This document shows, one piece after another, positions 61,270 through 64,000 of a DNA stretch of 64,000 nucleotides. The stretch is from Cloacimonetes bacterium UBA6097. GTDB lineage: Bacteria; Cloacimonadota; Cloacimonadia; Cloacimonadales; Cloacimonadaceae. A program made the position numbers and the translations under genes. The stretch spans positions 34,573 to 98,572 of the forward strand of contig DIWV01000004.1 in NCBI GenBank assembly GCA_002435865.1, written 5' to 3'. Under the pieces are notes generated by a model. The model had not been told where the DNA came from. It saw only the letters and a list, made by a program, of their open reading frames with translations, and ran no database searches. The number at the start of each line of letters is the position of its first letter. The stretch's first letter is position 1.

Positions 61270-62010
61270 TTATTTCTTTAAACTGGCTTTGGTGAAGATA
61301 TAGGCGGGGATTTTGACATCAAATTCGATTTTATCAATGGTAAAGAGTGTGCCCTTGCCTTCTTTAAGGGCATCTTTATAGAGCATCTGCTTTGGATACC
61401 AGCGGTCTTTTACCTGCATAACTTCCTGTACCTGGGTAGTTTTGAGTAGTTTTCCGCTTTTGGCATAGCGTTCTTCATAGAGGGGTAGAAAGCGTTCTTT
61501 ATCAACAAAAACCTTGATGGTCTGATAGGATATATCAGGCTTTTTAGCTGCCAGCATCAGCACCCAGCAATCCCTTTCCTGATAGATTTCCTCGCCTGTA
61601 ACCAACGCAGAATAGCTTTCCTGCATCGTGGTTTCTTCCATAAAGTCTTCATAGGAAAGGTCGGAACCCATCACAGACTGTTTAAGCATATTGCCTGAAA
61701 TCTGGATAATGCGGTCGGTATTGGGATCATAAATCCAGAGGTTATCACCGTCCTTAAGCATTTTTGTGCCTTTTTCACGTGCCGGAGCAGTGTATTCTGA
61801 AAAGCCTTTTTCCGTGCCTTGTGACCAGTTGACCGATACCATGGTGCGGGTGGCACGCTTGGTCTGTACTGTCATTGTATATGTTGCTTTCATTGTCTTG
61901 GAAAGCATATTGTCGTCTATTTTTTTAAGCAGTTCATTCCCATCGGGGAAAACTGCATTGAGCAGGGTCAGGCATATTGCCATGCTGATTATCATTATTA
62001 GTTTTTTCAT
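61270..62010 (-). CDS. LolA-like outer-membrane lipoprotein-sorting protein
   Basis: This 246-residue periplasmic protein has a signal peptide (about residues 1-19) and the long form of the LolA-like fold, with a late YEERYAKSGKLLKTTQVQEVMQVKDRWYPKQMLY region (key part WYPKQMLYKDA) seen in outer-membrane lipoprotein-sorting proteins. These proteins often lie with FtsX-type permeases. The gene overlaps the upstream permease by four bases, so it is coupled. The ligand may be a lipid or lipoprotein; the canonical LolA is more likely the protein at 44479-45102. Confidence 0.85.
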   Translation of the reverse strand: MKKLIMIISMAICLTLLNAVFPDGNELLKKIDDNMLSKTMKATYTMTVQTKRATRTMVSVNWSQGTEKGFSEYTAPAREKGTKMLKDGDNLWIYDPNTDRIIQISGNMLKQSVMGSDLSYEDFMEETTMQESYSALVTGEEIYQERDCWVLMLAAKKPDISYQTIKVFVDKERFLPLYEERYAKSGKLLKTTQVQEVMQVKDRWYPKQMLYKDALKEGKGTLFTIDKIEFDVKIPAYIFTKASLKK

Positions 62011-63278
62011 GTTTCAAGCTCCTTGAAAAGCTGTGAGGTTTTGCGTTTATAAATACTGATACCGGAGAGCATAGCTCCGGCAATGACCGCCAGAAGACCC
62101 GGTATAAAGCCGATATAATAACATGACGGGGTTATATGTGCGTAGATGACATTATCATACAAAAGCGTGGAGTTCTGCGTGTATGCGCTCATATCGAAGC
62201 CGTAGACCTGCAGGTACATGCTGATTAGTAATCCCAAACCCGTGCCTATGACTGTGCCGAAAAAGCCGATAACCGCAGCTTCCATAACCAGCCACCTGTA
62301 GAGATGCTTCTTTTGTTCGCCCATAGCCAGGCGCACTCCGAATTCACCGTAGCGGCGGATGCCGTTCATCAGTCCGGAATTCCATAAAACGATGGACATC
62401 AGTCCTACAAAGATAAACAGAGTGATTGCCAGGGAACTGTCAAACAGGTTGAGCATGGCACCGAGGTCATTCTGCTGGCTCAAAGTCAGCATAATGGGAG
62501 AATATTCATCTGTGCTGTCAGAATAAGTTTTATTAAAGTCCAGAGCCAGATTACGTGCTGTTTTATCCTTGTAATCCGCATTGGTAAAGTAACCCAGGAT
62601 TTCACTTGCACCGTCCTGCATATCCAGCATTCTTCTTACATCGGAAATATCGGCAATTACGCCGCCTCTATCCAGAGCCTGTACGCCAAAAGTGACAGTA
62701 CCGGAAATCTCAAAATCCCGTAGGGTCATGGCACCGAAAACGGTGGAACTGATAAGTGTTACTCTTTGTCCCAGTTTAAGATTTAGTTTATCAAACAGAG
62801 CTTCACTTACAAGTACCTGTCCGGATTTTGCCGGCAGTGAACCTTTACGCAGGGCTTTGGTCAGGCGCAGACGTTTGATTTCCTTGCTGCTACTGAACAG
62901 GTCAACTGCCATGCCGGCAACTTCACCCTGGACAAGCGTGGAACCTGTAGAATCGGGAACATCAAGCAAGGCTCCGAAGGTAATTCTGGGTGCCCATTCC
63001 AGTTGGGGATAACGGGTTTTCCATTGTTGCATATCGTCTGTAATATCAAGCAGACTAAGGTCAAAAGGCTTCTGGCTGATGACTTCTGCATAGGCACGAG
63101 TGACTACTTTAACGTGTCCTGTATCCAGATTGGCGTTCTGTTTTATCATGCTTTCCACAAAACCGTTCATGAAAGCAACAAAATAGACAGTGATTAGCAC
63201 TCCGACAATGACAACCAAAATGGGGAAGATGCTTCTGCTGCGGTCTCTGAGTAAGCCTTTGATGAGAAACTTAAACAT
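62007..63278 (-). CDS. FtsX/MacB-type ABC transporter permease
   Basis: This 423-residue inner-membrane permease has the FtsX/MacB design: one N-terminal membrane segment (about 18-40), a large periplasmic domain (about 41-275), then three C-terminal segments with GIRRYGEFGVRLAMGEQKKHLYRWLVMEA (key part RRYGEFGVRLAMGEQK), the coupling loop to the ATPase. With the second permease at 63287 it should form a heterodimer, like the LolCE pair. The ATPase gene is not in the window and may lie beyond the end. The LolA-like protein is downstream and coupled, which suggests lipid or lipoprotein export. Confidence 0.9.
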   Translation of the reverse strand: MFKFLIKGLLRDRSRSIFPILVVIVGVLITVYFVAFMNGFVESMIKQNANLDTGHVKVVTRAYAEVISQKPFDLSLLDITDDMQQWKTRYPQLEWAPRITFGALLDVPDSTGSTLVQGEVAGMAVDLFSSSKEIKRLRLTKALRKGSLPAKSGQVLVSEALFDKLNLKLGQRVTLISSTVFGAMTLRDFEISGTVTFGVQALDRGGVIADISDVRRMLDMQDGASEILGYFTNADYKDKTARNLALDFNKTYSDSTDEYSPIMLTLSQQNDLGAMLNLFDSSLAITLFIFVGLMSIVLWNSGLMNGIRRYGEFGVRLAMGEQKKHLYRWLVMEAAVIGFFGTVIGTGLGLLISMYLQVYGFDMSAYTQNSTLLYDNVIYAHITPSCYYIGFIPGLLAVIAGAMLSGISIYKRKTSQLFKELET

Positions 63279-63286
63279 TGCTCCCC

Positions 63287-64000
63287 CTAACTCAGTCTTC
63301 CACGCAGAGCGTCTGTGGGTTTAAGGCGTGCAATCCTGAGGGTTGGTATCCAGCTGACCACAGTTGTAATCAGAATCACTATTATTATGGTGCTTAAAAT
63401 CATTTGCGGACTGTAATAAAAAATTATGGTATCAGATAAACCTGCAATGCCATAACTCTCATAAGAGCTTGGCATTTTCCAGCCTTTGGTGCCATAGTAA
63501 ATAAACAGCGGCAACCCTAAAATCCCCGAAGCAACTGATGCCAGCATGGCATACATCATGCCTTCCACTGTGAACATGCGGATGATTTCCCGCTTGGTCA
63601 TGCCCAAAGCAGCAAAAGTACCTATCTCCTTCCTGCGCTTAAAGACTGCCAGCACCTGGGTATCAAAGATGGCAATCATAGCCAGGAACAGCAAAATTGC
63701 GTACATAATCAACGCCTGCGCTCTTTCCACTTTCATGATGTTGTGCAAATCTATCAGTAAGTCGTCTATACTCTGGAATCTCCAGTCTGCAGAAGTAAAA
63801 CTGATGTCTTTGCTGTTTTTGAGGACAATCAGTGTAGCTTTACCCTCTGCATCTTTCATTGTCTGCAGGCGTGCCAGGTCAATCCATACCTGACCATTAT
63901 CCACTTCCATTTCAGGCGTATCCATAATTTTAACTATTTCGATGTCAGCAGCATTAAATGCTCCATGTATATCCCTCCACCGCATGGTTAAAACGTCTCC
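63287..64000 (-). CDS. FtsX/MacB-type ABC transporter permease, 5' part cut off
   Basis: This is the C-terminal part of a second permease of the same type. The frame stays open to the window end (five more codons, GDVLT, precede the first in-window ATG at 63985), so the N-terminal membrane segment and most of the periplasmic domain lie outside. Visible are the end of the periplasmic domain and three membrane segments with FKRRKEIGTFAALGMTKREIIRMF (key part RRKEIGTFAALGMTKRE), the coupling loop. It is eight bases upstream of the next permease and is surely cotranscribed with it and the LolA-like gene. Confidence 0.9.
   Translation of the reverse strand, partial: GDVLTMRWRDIHGAFNAADIEIVKIMDTPEMEVDNGQVWIDLARLQTMKDAEGKATLIVLKNSKDISFTSADWRFQSIDDLLIDLHNIMKVERAQALIMYAILLFLAMIAIFDTQVLAVFKRRKEIGTFAALGMTKREIIRMFTVEGMMYAMLASVASGILGLPLFIYYGTKGWKMPSSYESYGIAGLSDTIIFYYSPQMILSTIIIVILITTVVSWIPTLRIARLKPTDALRGRLS

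Noticed and set aside
61775..61784. TTTCACGTG in the LolA-like gene
   Set aside because: Only the left half of parS is present; the right half reads CCGG.

Overview
The window looks like a chromosomal segment of a Cloacimonadota (WWE1, Candidatus Cloacimonas-like) bacterium. This is an inference from three things: lysine-fermentation genes in the order kdd-kamA-kamB, seven large secreted proteins ending in type IX-type (Por) C-terminal sorting domains, and a moderately AT-rich diderm gene set (LolA-like, LptE-like, TolC/RND). No rRNA, tRNA or CRISPR array was seen. Four parS-like ParB sites suggest that the segment lies in the origin-proximal part of the chromosome.

Layout. 1-3.9 kb: lysine fermentation (kdd, kamA, kamB-like). 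3.9-6 kb: CDF metal exporter and M23 peptidase. 6.1-8.8 kb: gingipain-like C25 protease with sorting domain. 9-10.6 kb: OlsB/OlsA-like acyltransferase pair. 11.5-17.1 kb: TolC-MFP-RND efflux operon. 17.1-21.1 kb (minus): two paralogous small exported proteins and a beta-helix/PKD cargo protein. 21.4-22.1 kb: SRAP DNA-protein crosslink protein. 22.4-30.3 kb: a tightly packed operon of an HTH-EIIA fusion regulator and five subunits of an energy-converting hydrogenase-related (Ehr-type) complex whose large subunit has lost all four Ni-Fe cysteine ligands. 30.4-38.4 kb (minus): four secreted cargo proteins, three of them tandem paralogues. 38.7-43.3 kb (minus): SagB-type oxidoreductase and a second C25 protease with a propeller-like region. 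43.3-49.7 kb (minus): LptE-like, RluB, a divergent YchF, FtsK, LolA-like and ManC. 49.8-51 kb: a second HTH-EIIA fusion and PurE. 51.2-55 kb (minus): M42 peptidase, GT4 glycosyltransferase and a receiver-PP2C-HATPase protein. 55.2-56.5 kb: small membrane protein and LEA14-like lipoprotein. 56.5-61.2 kb: a repeat-rich region holding a nitroreductase, CreD-like protein and an orphan HNH endonuclease. 61.3-64 kb (minus): LolA-like protein and two FtsX-type permeases, the last cut by the window end.

Main themes. Amino-acid fermentation genes sit together with an ion-pumping respiratory-type membrane complex that probably is not a hydrogenase. Envelope and secretion genes are plentiful. Two EIIA-type phosphorylatable regulators carry their own DNA-binding domain with no PTS transporter nearby. 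The intergenic regions are rich in structured dispersed repeats: a 26-bp perfect hairpin element whose relatives flank the Ehr operon, a 150-bp module in three copies, REP-like palindromes with covarying stems, and nested inverted repeats around 56.5-61.2 kb.
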